Shown here: in pieces, positions 11,352-19,517 of the stretch | Layout of the letters: every line of letters starts with the position of its first letter | How positions within the stretch are numbered: position 1 is the stretch's first letter | Source of the DNA: Brevibacillus laterosporus DSM 25 | Lineage (GTDB): Bacteria > Bacillota > Bacilli > Brevibacillales > Brevibacillaceae | Direction of reading: 5' to 3' | Assembly: GCF_002706795.1 (NCBI RefSeq) | Contig: NZ_CP017705.1 | Coordinates: forward strand, 2,912,501-2,976,500 | Length of the DNA stretch: 64,000 nucleotides | Made by a program: the position numbers and the translations under genes | Notes under the pieces: generated by a model | Told to the model about the DNA's origin: nothing | Databases searched by the model: none | What the model saw: the letters and a program-made list of their open reading frames with translations, nothing else

Positions 11352-11813
11352 TCAAAGTTCTAGAACATTGTTTCCTTCATTTTCTGAAATAACAATATAG
11401 CCTTCTTGGCGTAGTAAGGCTGATGTTACTCCTTGACCAGGAATACGCTGATTGGAAAATTGCCCGTTATAAATCCTCTGGCTTCCACAAGATGGACTAT
11501 TCTCTTTTAGAATGATATGAGTTGCTTGGTATTGTTTAGCAAGCTAAAGAGTTTGATAAGCTCCTTCTATATATAAATGGGTTACATCACGTCCAGATTT
11601 CTCCACGACTTTTGCTGTGCCGCGTAAGACATCGCTCCCATTACCCCCGATAATTTCAGCTGACTCTCGTGGTGTAATAAAACCGCCGAGTAGTTCAGGG
11701 CAAACCATTACTGCTTTGTTTTGATCGACTAATTCCTTCACCTTCTCGTTAAGGCTGTGGCTACCGTTATAACGGCAATTGAGGCCAGCTAGACAGGAGC
11801 GGACGAGGAGCAT
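11352..11813 (-). pseudogene. DUF523 family protein, broken by one in-frame TAG
   Basis: Read on the minus strand, ATG 11813 (preceded by AAGGTGA) opens a DUF523 protein: MLLVRSCLAGLNCRYNG with its two Cys, then VCPELLGGFITPRESAEI. A TAG at 11544-11546 stops it after 89 codons. The same frame then continues without any other break through ILKENSPSCGSQRIYNG and GQGVTSALLR to a TGA at 11352-11354, giving the normal ~153-residue length. A single base change (for example GAG to TAG) explains the break. It could be a recent null allele or a sequencing error. Confidence 0.85.
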
Positions 11814-11985
11814 GTTCGCTTCACCTTTCTTTTCTTTACCTATTAAAAATAACCAGCTCAAGTTCACAGGAATGTGTGGCTCGTCTGGTTATCAAAGCAT
11901 TGAGATATTTAGAAACGTATAAGAATTTGGAAGCGCATCAAATTCTCAAAACGAATAAAACCACAGAATCGTACGAACTTTTACT

Positions 11986-12078
11986 TTACATATTCCAGGT
12001 CTTATCTTCGTTATATCCTGCCGTCAAGATGAAGAATAGAAAGACGACGAATACTCCCCCAACAATAAACGTACCCAT
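11986..12078 (-). CDS. Small single-pass membrane peptide (30 aa)
   Basis: ATG 12076-12078 on the minus strand is preceded by AAAGGAG. The product starts MGTFIVGGVFVVFLFFILTA, one strongly hydrophobic helix, followed by a short polar tail GYNEDKTWNM. Peptides of this size and form are common in Bacillales, often of unknown function. It lies alone between the DUF523 pseudogene and prkA. Confidence 0.6.
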   Translation of the reverse strand: MGTFIVGGVFVVFLFFILTAGYNEDKTWNM

Positions 12079-12360
12079 AGAGTAGAGCTCCTTTCTTTAC
12101 TGTAGTACATCCATTATAACGTAGACTGACTTTTTTGCCTATTGCATGACTTGACAGAATTGTTTCATCTTTCACAAAAACTTCTAGCTACTTTAAAAGA
12201 AACATGATGGGCACATCTGCATATTCATAGGAGAGAACTTAATTTTCACCTGATATTTGGAGGTTTTTCAAGAATGCTGAAAAATATCGGGACATATAGT
12301 TGTAAAGATAACCTACAGTTGCGAGTTGAGAATTGGCCGGTTTAGGGAGGAGTGACTTGC

Positions 12361-14259
12361 ATGGATATTTTAAAAAGAATTGCAGAGCACCGGGCCCGTG
12401 AAGAAAAGTTAACGTGGAAAGGCACGTTTGCTGAATATCTTGAGCTTGTTCGCAAACATCCACAAATTGCACAGACTGCTCATTCACGTGTCTACAACAT
12501 GATTAAAAGCCATGGGATTGAAGAAAATGAAGATGGTAGCAGGAGTTACAAATTTTTCGGACGTGAAATCTATGGTTTAGATCGTAGTGTTGAGCGACTG
12601 GTGGAGGAGTACTTCCATTCTGCAGCAAGAAGATTGGACGTAAGAAAAAGAATCCTATTGCTAATGGGTCCGGTCAGCGGGGGGAAATCGACAATCGTAA
12701 CGATGCTGAAGCGTGGTTTGGAGGAGTATTCCCGTACAGATGAAGGTTCAATTTATGCGCTAGACGGCTGCCCTATGCAAGAAGAACCTCTCCATTTGAT
12801 TCCTAATGAATTACGTCCCGAATTTGAGCAAGAATTTGGTGTAAAGATTGAAGGAGAGCTTACTCCATACAACAGGATGCGATTAGAAACAGAGTATGGT
12901 GGTCGGATGGAAGATTTTCCAGTAACGAGAATCTTCTTTTCAGAGTCAAAACGGGTGGGAATTGGTACCTTTAGCCCATCTGATCCAAAATCGCAGGATA
13001 TTGCCGATTTAACGGGGACGATCGACTTTTCTACGATCACGAAGTATGGTTCTGAGTCTGATCCTCGTGCCTATCGGTTTGATGGTGAATTGAATAAAGC
13101 GAATCGTGGGCTCATGGAATTCCAAGAGATGTTGAAATGCGATGAAAAATTCCTGTGGCATTTATTGTCCCTAACTCAAGAAGGCAATTTTAAAGCGGGT
13201 AGATTCGCCCTAATTTCAGCCGATGAGCTGATAATTGCTCATACAAACGAAACGGAATACAAAACCTTTATCGGGAATAAAAAGAATGAAGCATTACAGT
13301 CTCGAATGATTGTGATGCCAGTTCCGTATAATCTTCGAGTCAAAGAAGAAGAAAAAATTTATGATAAATTAATTAAGCAATCTGATTTAGGTCATGTTCA
13401 TATTGCTCCACATGCGTTATATACAGCAGCTATTTTTTCTATTTTAACCCGTTTAAAAGAGTCCAAAAAACAAGGTGCCGATCTTTTAAAAAAATTGCGT
13501 TTGTACAATGGGGAATCCGTAGAAGGATTCAAAGGCTCGGACATTGAGGAATTACGGAATGAGTATGCAGACGAAGGTATGTTTGGGATAGATCCTCGTT
13601 ATGTCATAAATAGGATATCCAGCGCACTGATACGTCGTGATACGGAGTCTATTAATGCTCTGGATATTTTGCGGGCATTAAAAGAAGGGCTCGATCAGCA
13701 TGCTTCCATCAGTAAGGAACAGCGAGAGCGTTACTTAAATTTCATCTCTATTGCACGGAAAGAGTATGATGATATTGCGAAAAAGGAAGTACAGAAGGCA
13801 TTTGTGTACAGCTATGAGGAATCAGCAAAAACGATGATGGATAATTACTTGGATAATGTTGAGGCGTATTGCAATTCTAATCGCTTGCGTGATCCAGTAA
13901 CAGGTGAGGAATTGGAACCAGATGAGCGCCTCATGAGATCGATTGAAGAGCAAATTGGTATTTCTGAAAATGCCAAACGTGCATTCCGTGAAGAGATTCT
14001 TATTCGGATATCAGCTTATGCACGTAAAGGTAAACGATTTGACTACAATACGCATGATCGTCTGCGTGAAGCGATTGAGAAAAAATTATTCGCGGATTTA
14101 AAAGATGTGGTCAAAATAACTACCTCTACAAAAACGCCAGATGAGCACCAATTGAAAAAAATTAATGAAGTAACACGTCGCTTAGTAGAAGAACACGGAT
14201 ATACGCCAATTTCAGCAAATGAACTGCTGCGTTACGTGGGTAGTTTGCTGAATCGCTAG
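12361..14259 (+). CDS. prkA: PrkA family AAA+ serine protein kinase (sporulation)
   Basis: 632 residues, usual for PrkA. The N-terminal AAA+ domain has a Walker A of the form GPVSGGKS at residues ~103-110 and a conserved [17 protein letters not shown] stretch; the C-terminal PrkA domain follows. In Bacillus the gene is expressed in the mother cell early in sporulation; kinase and later protease roles have been proposed for the family. The frame also opens at GTG 12352, but [11 protein letters not shown] at ATG 12361 matches the family N-terminus and has GGGAGGAG upstream. It is followed 8 bases later by yhbH, the standard gene order. Confidence 0.93.
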   Translation: MDILKRIAEHRAREEKLTWKGTFAEYLELVRKHPQIAQTAHSRVYNMIKSHGIEENEDGSRSYKFFGREIYGLDRSVERLVEEYFHSAARRLDVRKRILLLMGPVSGGKSTIVTMLKRGLEEYSRTDEGSIYALDGCPMQEEPLHLIPNELRPEFEQEFGVKIEGELTPYNRMRLETEYGGRMEDFPVTRIFFSESKRVGIGTFSPSDPKSQDIADLTGTIDFSTITKYGSESDPRAYRFDGELNKANRGLMEFQEMLKCDEKFLWHLLSLTQEGNFKAGRFALISADELIIAHTNETEYKTFIGNKKNEALQSRMIVMPVPYNLRVKEEEKIYDKLIKQSDLGHVHIAPHALYTAAIFSILTRLKESKKQGADLLKKLRLYNGESVEGFKGSDIEELRNEYADEGMFGIDPRYVINRISSALIRRDTESINALDILRALKEGLDQHASISKEQRERYLNFISIARKEYDDIAKKEVQKAFVYSYEESAKTMMDNYLDNVEAYCNSNRLRDPVTGEELEPDERLMRSIEEQIGISENAKRAFREEILIRISAYARKGKRFDYNTHDRLREAIEKKLFADLKDVVKITTSTKTPDEHQLKKINEVTRRLVEEHGYTPISANELLRYVGSLLNR

Positions 14260-14267
14260 GGGGGAGC

Positions 14268-14951
14268 TTGATGAACGATTCATCGTTTATCGTCTCCAAA
14301 GAAGACTGGTCTCTGCACAGAAAAGGTCATCAGGACCAGAGCAGACATCAGGAAAAAGTAAAAGAGGCGATCAAGAAAAACCTGTCTGATTTAGTAAGCG
14401 AAGAAAATATCATAATGTCTAATGGTCGAGAAATTATTAAAATACCAATCAGATCGCTTGATGAGTATCGCTTTCGTTACAATTTTAATAAAGGACAACA
14501 TACAGGCCAAGGTAAAGGCAATTCCAAGATAGGAGATGTAATAGCTAAAGACGGTGACCCGGCTGATGCTAGGGCAGGTCAAGGGCAAGGAGCTGGCGAT
14601 CAACCTGGTAATGATTATTATGAAGCGGAGATTACAGTTGAAGAGTTGCAGGAAATGCTGTTTTCGGAGTTGGAGTTACCTAACCTTCAAACAAAAGACG
14701 AACAGAAAATTACCATAGAAGATATTCAATTTAACGATGTTCGTAAAAAAGGTTTGATGGGTAATATTGATAAAAAACGCACCTTAATATCCGCCATTCG
14801 CCGGAATGCATTAGCCGGGTATGACGATCTGGAACTAGGTATCTCGATGGATGATTTACGATTTAAAACCTGGGAGGAGATTGTGAAGCCCCATTCCAAT
14901 GCTGTAATTTTGGCTATGATGGATACTAGTGGTAGTATGAGTGAACCATAA
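14268..14951 (+). pseudogene. yhbH: yhbH 5' segment (exon 1), interrupted by element 1
   Basis: Encodes the N-terminal 224 residues of the sporulation protein YhbH, whose family length is about 390. Visible features are the N-terminal basic helix region, a Gly/Lys-rich linker ([15 protein letters not shown]) and the start of a von Willebrand A domain. The frame runs into element 1 exactly in the MIDAS codons for D-T-S-G-S-M (14922-14939) and stops three codons later. The continuation, beginning [14 protein letters not shown], lies at 30464. Joining 14939 to 30464 keeps the frame. A GGGGGAG site precedes ATG 14271-like starts; prkA and yhbH form one operon. Called a pseudogene in this form, but likely restorable by excision. 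Confidence 0.9.
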
Positions 14952-14960
14952 TTAACTAAA
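14934..14960 (+). other. attL of element 1
   Basis: Core AGTATG at 14934-14939 followed after a few bases by CATAATTAACTAAA (about 14947-14960), the inverted partner of the sequence at the right end. The core lies inside the yhbH codons for Ser-Met of the MIDAS motif. Confidence 0.75.
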
Positions 14961-15065
14961 AGATAAATGTAGTAATATCGCCTTTTCTATTGAAGCGGTA
15001 CTTTTTTAGGGGTTTAGAAACTTATTTCTTCCGTTATTTAAAATAGCTTTATCTATATATAGGTG

Positions 15066-15233
15066 GTGAAGAAAATCGAGAGGAAACGTGGCTATAATTT
15101 ATTCAATGATGTTAGAAATGAAAATAATATCCAAGCTACTTATGTAGAAATATTTAAAACAATAGGGGGTTATGAGATAGACTTGGCTATGCCTCACATC
15201 ATTAAGGGGTATGAAAAAGAGAATTTTAATTAA
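15066..15233 (+). CDS. Hypothetical protein (55 aa), possible remnant
   Basis: Opens at GTG after AGGTG and reads KKIERKRGYNLFNDV to a TAA. It is Asn/Ile/Lys rich and not recognised. It sits just inside the left end of element 1 beside decayed phage genes, so it may be a truncated relic. Confidence 0.35.
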   Translation: MKKIERKRGYNLFNDVRNENNIQATYVEIFKTIGGYEIDLAMPHIIKGYEKENFN

Positions 15234-15246
15234 GGGAGATAAGACG

Positions 15247-15363
15247 TTGTTTTGGGATCGGAACAACTGGCAGCCATTATGTGAGTGGTGTCATAACCGG
15301 AAGACTGCTAGAGAGGATAAAGGCGCTTGGCTTTCAATTATCCAAGGCATGATCCTCCGATAG
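15247..15363 (+). pseudogene. HNH endonuclease C-terminal fragment
   Basis: 38 codons reading FWDRNNWQPLCEWCHNRKTA, the C-terminal half of a phage HNH endonuclease (second Cys pair plus the NRKTA tail). The N-terminal half with the first Cys pair and catalytic His is absent, so it is a relic. Phage HNH genes typically sit next to terminase, as the relic at 16053 suggests here. Confidence 0.6.
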
Positions 15364-15533
15364 AAGATGTCTAGTGAAAACAAAAAGATATTTCACTAGG
15401 TTAAAATTACCATATTCCTTTTACCGTTAGAAATGATGAATAGGGTCAATTTTTTTAGGAATTATAAGGATGTGACCAATCATTAAGAAAGGAAGGTCAC
15501 TCAATGGATATTTTTCAACTAGGGAGGACAATC

Positions 15534-16052
15534 ATGGGAATTTTAAGTGGTAATCCACAAAATGAACCAATGCACTACGGCGAAGTGTTTGGTGTATGGA
15601 GTTATCTATCTGGTACAAAGGGTTATTTAGCTGGGTACCAAACATTCATTAACCATACTGGTGATAGTGATCTTAAAAAATTTCTTGAAGATACTATCCA
15701 AACCATGAAGCAAGAAATTGAACAAATCGAAAATTTGTTAAAAGTGAATGGTATTGTTCTACCCCCTTCTCCACCAGAAAGACCATCAGCATCATTAGAA
15801 AGTATTCCTGTTGGTGCTAGGTTTAGTGATCCTGAAATTGCTGCGTCTGTAACTAAAGATATAGCGGCTGGATTAGTTGCGTGTAGTCAAGTTATGGGTC
15901 AGTCGATTAGAGAAGACATTGGCATGATGTTTGGGCAATTCCATATTACAAAAGCACAATATGGTGTAAGATTACTACGGATAAACAAAGAAAAAGGATG
16001 GTTAATTCCTCCACCTCTTCACGTAGAAATACCTGAACCTGCACACGTATAG
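15534..16052 (+). CDS. DUF3231 family protein
   Basis: 172 residues beginning MGILSGNPQNEPMHYGEVFG, a form typical of the DUF3231 family of spore-formers. Members are all-helical with a ferritin/CotF-like look and often come as two tandem domains; this is a single-domain copy. Function is unknown. A second possible start at ATG 15504 has AGGAAGG; ATG 15534 has AGGGAGG six bases upstream and fits the family start. The C-terminus is Pro-rich (PPPLHVEIPEPAHV). It seems intact amid phage relics. Confidence 0.7.
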   Translation: MGILSGNPQNEPMHYGEVFGVWSYLSGTKGYLAGYQTFINHTGDSDLKKFLEDTIQTMKQEIEQIENLLKVNGIVLPPSPPERPSASLESIPVGARFSDPEIAASVTKDIAAGLVACSQVMGQSIREDIGMMFGQFHITKAQYGVRLLRINKEKGWLIPPPLHVEIPEPAHV

Positions 16053-16346
16053 ATGGTTTTCATTTGCTATATAAGGAAAAAAAACCTAACAAAAGCAGAA
16101 GTAGAACAGCGTAAGGCCCAAGAAATAAAGGCGGCAAACGACAAAGTTAAGCCACCTAGCTACCTACCGAAAGACTTGAAAAAAGAATTTAAAAAGATTG
16201 CAAGCGAGCTACTGTATATCGGGATCATGACTAATCTTGATGTAGATGCGTTGGCTCGCTTTTTATATGCCCGAAAGATGTATATAAAGGTCACAGACGC
16301 TTTGTTGGAAACGGAATTGACAGTGATGCAAACAAGCAATTCATGA
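16053..16346 (+). pseudogene. Phage terminase small subunit (P27-like) fragment
   Basis: After the first dozen codons the product reads KAEVEQRKAQEIKAANDKVK, YLPKDLKKEFKKIA and DVDALARFLYARKMY, which is the body of a P27-family terminase small subunit. The N-terminal DNA-binding start looks replaced, and the C-terminus is cut by a frame change near 16335 (the next frame reads GAVIDINEWEEAN). Decayed packaging gene of an old phage. Confidence 0.6.
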
Positions 16347-16449
16347 TGATGACGGGGCAGTAATTGACATAAACGAATGGGAGGAAGCAAACTTTTTATT
16401 TTTGGGATCATTGCTATTGCTCACATGCTGGATACTATTAGCCTAGTTG

Positions 16450-17091
16450 ATAGGAAGCAGAAAGAAAGTTCTCAGGGAGCCAATAATACAGGAATTAAAG
16501 TGGGGTATTATCATTTTGCCCACCCTGATTTATCTGCCCAAGTATAAGCAGAACATTTTGTACAAACAGTTAAAGGGCTACCGTGTGATATGCCGCTAGT
16601 GCTTGATATCGAGACGGACAAGGGGTTAACACCTGAACAGATTACAACGTTTTGTCTTACGTTTCTTAACCATGTTAAGGGACACACAGGAAAAACGCCT
16701 ATGATCTATACAGGTGCTTATTTTGCTAAACGTTACCTTGGTAAAGCTCTCGCTAGCTTCCCTTTATGGGTAGCCCATTACAATACAAACCAACCTATGC
16801 TAAACCCTACATGGAGCCCGCTGGGCGGTTTTTCAGTATTCCGATTGTGAGAAAGTGGCTGGTATTAAAGGCAACGTAGATATGAACTGTATGGAAAAAG
16901 ACTTTTGGAATGCAATTACAAAGGGGGAAACAACTATGGATAGAATGCTGGCAGACGAAATTATTTTGGTTTTGAAAACACAATGGAAGTTAGTGACGTA
17001 ATGGGGATGAAGGAGCAGGCTAAATATTTTGGGGAGCTTGCCGATCGGGTTAGGATTGCAAGTGGACAGGAACCGCAGAACAAAAGGTAGA
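16450..17091 (+). pseudogene. Glycoside hydrolase family 25 endolysin, degenerate
   Basis: GH25 lysozyme sequence can be followed across three frames: NTGIKVGYYHFAHPDL, then an in-frame TAA at about 16543, MPLVLDIETDKGL with the family acidic residues, KTPMIYTGAYF, LWVAHYNTNQPM, then a frame change near 16840 into QYSDCEKVAGIKGNVDMN. A further short C-terminal piece ends at the TAG at 17089-17091. The N-terminal strand with the first catalytic Asp is missing. A dead phage lysis gene. Confidence 0.7.
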
Positions 17092-17116
17092 AAGGAGTGA
17101 ATCAAAACAAAGAAAT

Positions 17117-17139
17117 GTCCGAATATAAGGGATTCGGAC
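17117..17139 (-). terminator. Hairpin downstream of the 17211-17558 gene
   Basis: GTCCGAAT / ATTCGGAC perfect stem; on the minus strand it is followed by ATTTCTTTGTTTT, so it fits a terminator for the leftward gene. Confidence 0.55.
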
Positions 17140-17210
17140 GTTCGCTCTCATAATAACTAGATTTTATGCCATAACAAAAATAAAAAACAGGAAATAAGCG
17201 ATATAAATGA

Positions 17211-17558
17211 CTAGCCATGTATATGAAATCTAGTACAAATTTTTTGAATGAATGGGGTGATCTGTATTCTGGGCCATGAATAATTTCCGCACTTGGGCCC
17301 GGGGCCATCAATTATTGATGCCTTATTGTGATTTATCAAACTGTCATACATACTATGCAAGTAATTTTCTTTTAATGGACTAAGGCCTGTGAACGTTATG
17401 CCATTATAGGTATAAGAATATTGATTTTTACTAACCGATACCTCTTTGTTCTGCTCAATAGGAAGATTGTTATTAGCTATCGCTCCTGATGCAAAGGCAG
17501 ATGTGGAAAGGCTTAGTGTGGTCAGTAGTGCAAGGACACCTAAAGAAATTATTTTCAT
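17211..17558 (-). CDS. Hypothetical secreted protein (115 aa)
   Basis: Begins with a clear signal peptide (Lys, then LGVLALLTTLSLSTSAFASG with cleavage likely after AFA). The mature part is ~90 residues with YSYTYNGITFTGLSPL and a C-terminal segment with two Cys (PKCGNYSW, IQKICTRF). Not recognised. It could be a small extracellular antimicrobial or structural peptide. AAGG lies rather far upstream of the ATG, so expression is uncertain. Confidence 0.5.
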   Translation of the reverse strand: MKIISLGVLALLTTLSLSTSAFASGAIANNNLPIEQNKEVSVSKNQYSYTYNGITFTGLSPLKENYLHSMYDSLINHNKASIIDGPGPKCGNYSWPRIQITPFIQKICTRFHIHG

Positions 17559-17763
17559 TGTAAGAATCGCCTTCTTATATATTATTGATTATATTTATTG
17601 CATATTGACAAGATACCATATGAAATTCCAATTACACTAATAGCCAATAGAACCATAAGCACTATTCTGAAAATCATATTTTAGATAATTCCTTTTTGTT
17701 CTTTAATAGTGAGAATAAATACCATGCCAAATTCACAGTATTTTCTTTGTGGTGTATACCGGT

Positions 17764-18045
17764 TTACTTTTTTTGTTTGTTAAAGAAAAATAACAGATCA
17801 ATTAAGATTCCAAGTAGTATGTATGATACAAAATGTATTACATACCCTCCCAATAAAATTTTTCCTTCAATTTGATTATCATTTATTATCCAATCACGAA
17901 ATGATTCCTTATAGACCATATAATCTAGAAGAGGGTTCAATCCAATTAATAATATATGTTTTTGGTCATTTCCATAAAAATCGTTTAAGCAGACTATAAT
18001 ACTTAAAATTCCTAACCAAAACCAAAATTTTTTAAAAATAACCAT
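17764..18045 (-). CDS. Hypothetical membrane protein (93 aa)
   Basis: Two hydrophobic segments, one at the N-terminus (FWFWLGILSIIVCL) and one near the C-terminus (VIHFVSYILLGILIDLLFFF), with a polar loop between and a basic end. AAGGGAT lies nine bases before the ATG. Not recognised; it may be an immunity or small transport partner of a neighbouring secreted product, which is only a guess. Confidence 0.5.
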   Translation of the reverse strand: MVIFKKFWFWLGILSIIVCLNDFYGNDQKHILLIGLNPLLDYMVYKESFRDWIINDNQIEGKILLGGYVIHFVSYILLGILIDLLFFFNKQKK

Positions 18046-18092
18046 CTTTGGTATCCCTTCTTCCTTTTTAATTAGCGCTAATTTATATGAGG

Positions 18093-18129
18093 AAAAAGAG
18101 ACCGCATATAACCTATTGCGGTCTCTTTG
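18093..18129. terminator. Bidirectional terminator
   Basis: AAAGAGACCGC and GCGGTCTCTTT form an 11-bp stem around a 12-base loop, ending four bases from the stop of the leftward gene at 18133. Confidence 0.85.
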
Positions 18130-18132
18130 TTT

Positions 18133-18750
18133 CTACCAAGAACCTTGTTTCAAGATACGACTTAACTCATCTGTATCATAAATATCATAAGGAGCGTATC
18201 CACCTATAGCAGCAGTTGGATTTTGATGCCTAAAATTGATACCAGCACCATAGTAATATGCTTGCCAAACTATTTTAGAACAATAAGTTTGAGTAAAACT
18301 AGATAATTTTGCTGTTAAACCATAAGTAGCATTTTTATAGTTCTTCACATAGAGACGCGCCCAGTTTCCTGCATTATATGCATCTCTTTTGCCACCATTA
18401 TAACGATATACTTTTTCATTTGGATATTCACGGAACCATTGTTCAATACTAGTGTTATCAGGATGGTATCCGTATCCAGCAATTGAGGTAACTTCATAAT
18501 TATCGTTCACTATTCCTGCGTGACCTGTGAGACCGGCTGAGCTTGTATTATTAGTTACCAAAACATCTCCAATTCGAACTGCAATGTTTGTACCTGGATA
18601 GTAATAACCTGAATCAACTACTGTCGGAGTTATTTTTTTACTATTACTATTCTCTACATTTGAAGCAAATGCTAAGGACGATGTAGAAGATAGAATAAAA
18701 CAAGAAATAATTAAAAACAAAAACTTTGAATAGAACCTTCTGTAACCCAT
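18133..18750 (-). CDS. Secreted NlpC/P60-like (YiiX-type) hydrolase
   Basis: 205 residues with a signal peptide (FLFLIISCFILSSTSSLAFA). The mature part has the permuted papain-like arrangement: GDVLVTNNTSSAGLTGHAGI with the His early and TYCSKIVWQAYY with the Cys late. Such enzymes cleave peptide bonds in cell-wall peptides or thioester/amide bonds. Perfect GGAGGAA before the ATG. It is one of several exported products of element 1. The catalytic assignment is by motif only. Confidence 0.65.
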   Translation of the reverse strand: MGYRRFYSKFLFLIISCFILSSTSSLAFASNVENSNSKKITPTVVDSGYYYPGTNIAVRIGDVLVTNNTSSAGLTGHAGIVNDNYEVTSIAGYGYHPDNTSIEQWFREYPNEKVYRYNGGKRDAYNAGNWARLYVKNYKNATYGLTAKLSSFTQTYCSKIVWQAYYYGAGINFRHQNPTAAIGGYAPYDIYDTDELSRILKQGSW

Positions 18751-18964
18751 TTTTTATTCCTCCAATAGTTTTTAATGATTATCAAAACTGTCTGGATTAT
18801 TGTGATTTTGTTTTTTGATAGCTGGTTCTTGCAATTTCAATTTCTTAATAGGAGTCACCCCATATCAACATAATGGACATTTTAATTGTCTTAAAGGAAT
18901 AGCTGAAAAACGGCTCTATTTGTTCTACAAAGTTTCCCGTACAGCTTATTCACATGAGCGACAA

Positions 18965-19150
18965 CTACTTTTCCAATAAAAAATATTTTTTCCCCTTTGA
19001 GCGCAAGGGCATGATAAACTTGAATGGAGCATTTTTTAAATGCTTGTTATGGGGTGTTCCAAAGCTTTCGTCGGGCCTATGGGAACATCCCGTTTTTATT
19101 ACCTGTTTAAATTCCTTCTCTCGACGTCTATCGTCGTCCCATGCTAACAT
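18965..19150 (-). CDS. Hypothetical protein (61 aa)
   Basis: ATG at 19150 has AAAGGAG seven bases upstream, a strong site. The product starts MLAWDDDRRREKEF and is very charged, ending KKYFLLEK. No family recognised. It occupies the otherwise empty 630-bp stretch between the NlpC/P60-like gene and the peptide gene; the rest of that stretch (18751-18964) shows only AT-rich DNA. Confidence 0.4.
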   Translation of the reverse strand: MLAWDDDRRREKEFKQVIKTGCSHRPDESFGTPHNKHLKNAPFKFIMPLRSKGKKYFLLEK

Positions 19151-19355
19151 CTTTCAACTCCTTTCTATGAGTATTTCTTGTTTGCTATCCTCCTTTCTCT
19201 GGCAACCACAAAAATGATAAAAATAATGTATTTTTCCATATTTTTAATGTATTACCATTTGTTTACTTAATTATATATCAGTAGGAACAAATTTTCCTAA
19301 TAGAAATTTCTGTTAATTAATTAAGCCTTTTTTTGATTCGCTTCGCAATTCATTC

Positions 19356-19380
19356 AAAAAAAAGAGAGGATGCCCTCTCT
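19356..19380 (-). terminator. Terminator of the regulator-peptide operon
   Basis: AGAGAGG / CCTCTCT stem followed on the minus strand by eight T residues, two bases beyond the stop of the peptide gene. Confidence 0.9.
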
Positions 19381-19382
19381 AA

Positions 19383-19517
19383 TTACCAACCTTCACCAAA
19401 ACTATTTGTCGAAGCAGATTGATTTGTAATTTGACTTGATGTTGATGCTTCAAAACTCATTCCGATAAAGCCTAATAAGGAAAGAGTCACCAGTGATAAT
19501 ACCCATATTTTTTTCAT
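19383..19517 (-). CDS. Phr/AimP-like secreted signalling pro-peptide (44 aa)
   Basis: A 44-residue frame with AAGGGGG nine bases before its ATG. It starts MKKIWVLSLVTLSLLGFIGM, a standard export signal, and ends with a Ser/Thr/Asn-rich pro-region and the C-terminus TNSFGEGW. This layout (signal, spacer, mature C-terminal oligopeptide) is that of Phr, PapR, NprX and AimP. It overlaps the 3' end of the HTH-TPR regulator gene by 68 bases in another frame, the usual receptor-peptide arrangement. The mature peptide is likely the last 5-8 residues; not proven. A terminator follows immediately. Confidence 0.7.
   Translation of the reverse strand: MKKIWVLSLVTLSLLGFIGMSFEASTSSQITNQSASTNSFGEGW

Noticed and set aside
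12085-12351. Mother-cell sigma-E promoter for prkA
   Set aside because: Expected from biology, but no convincing -35/-10 pair could be fixed in the sequence.
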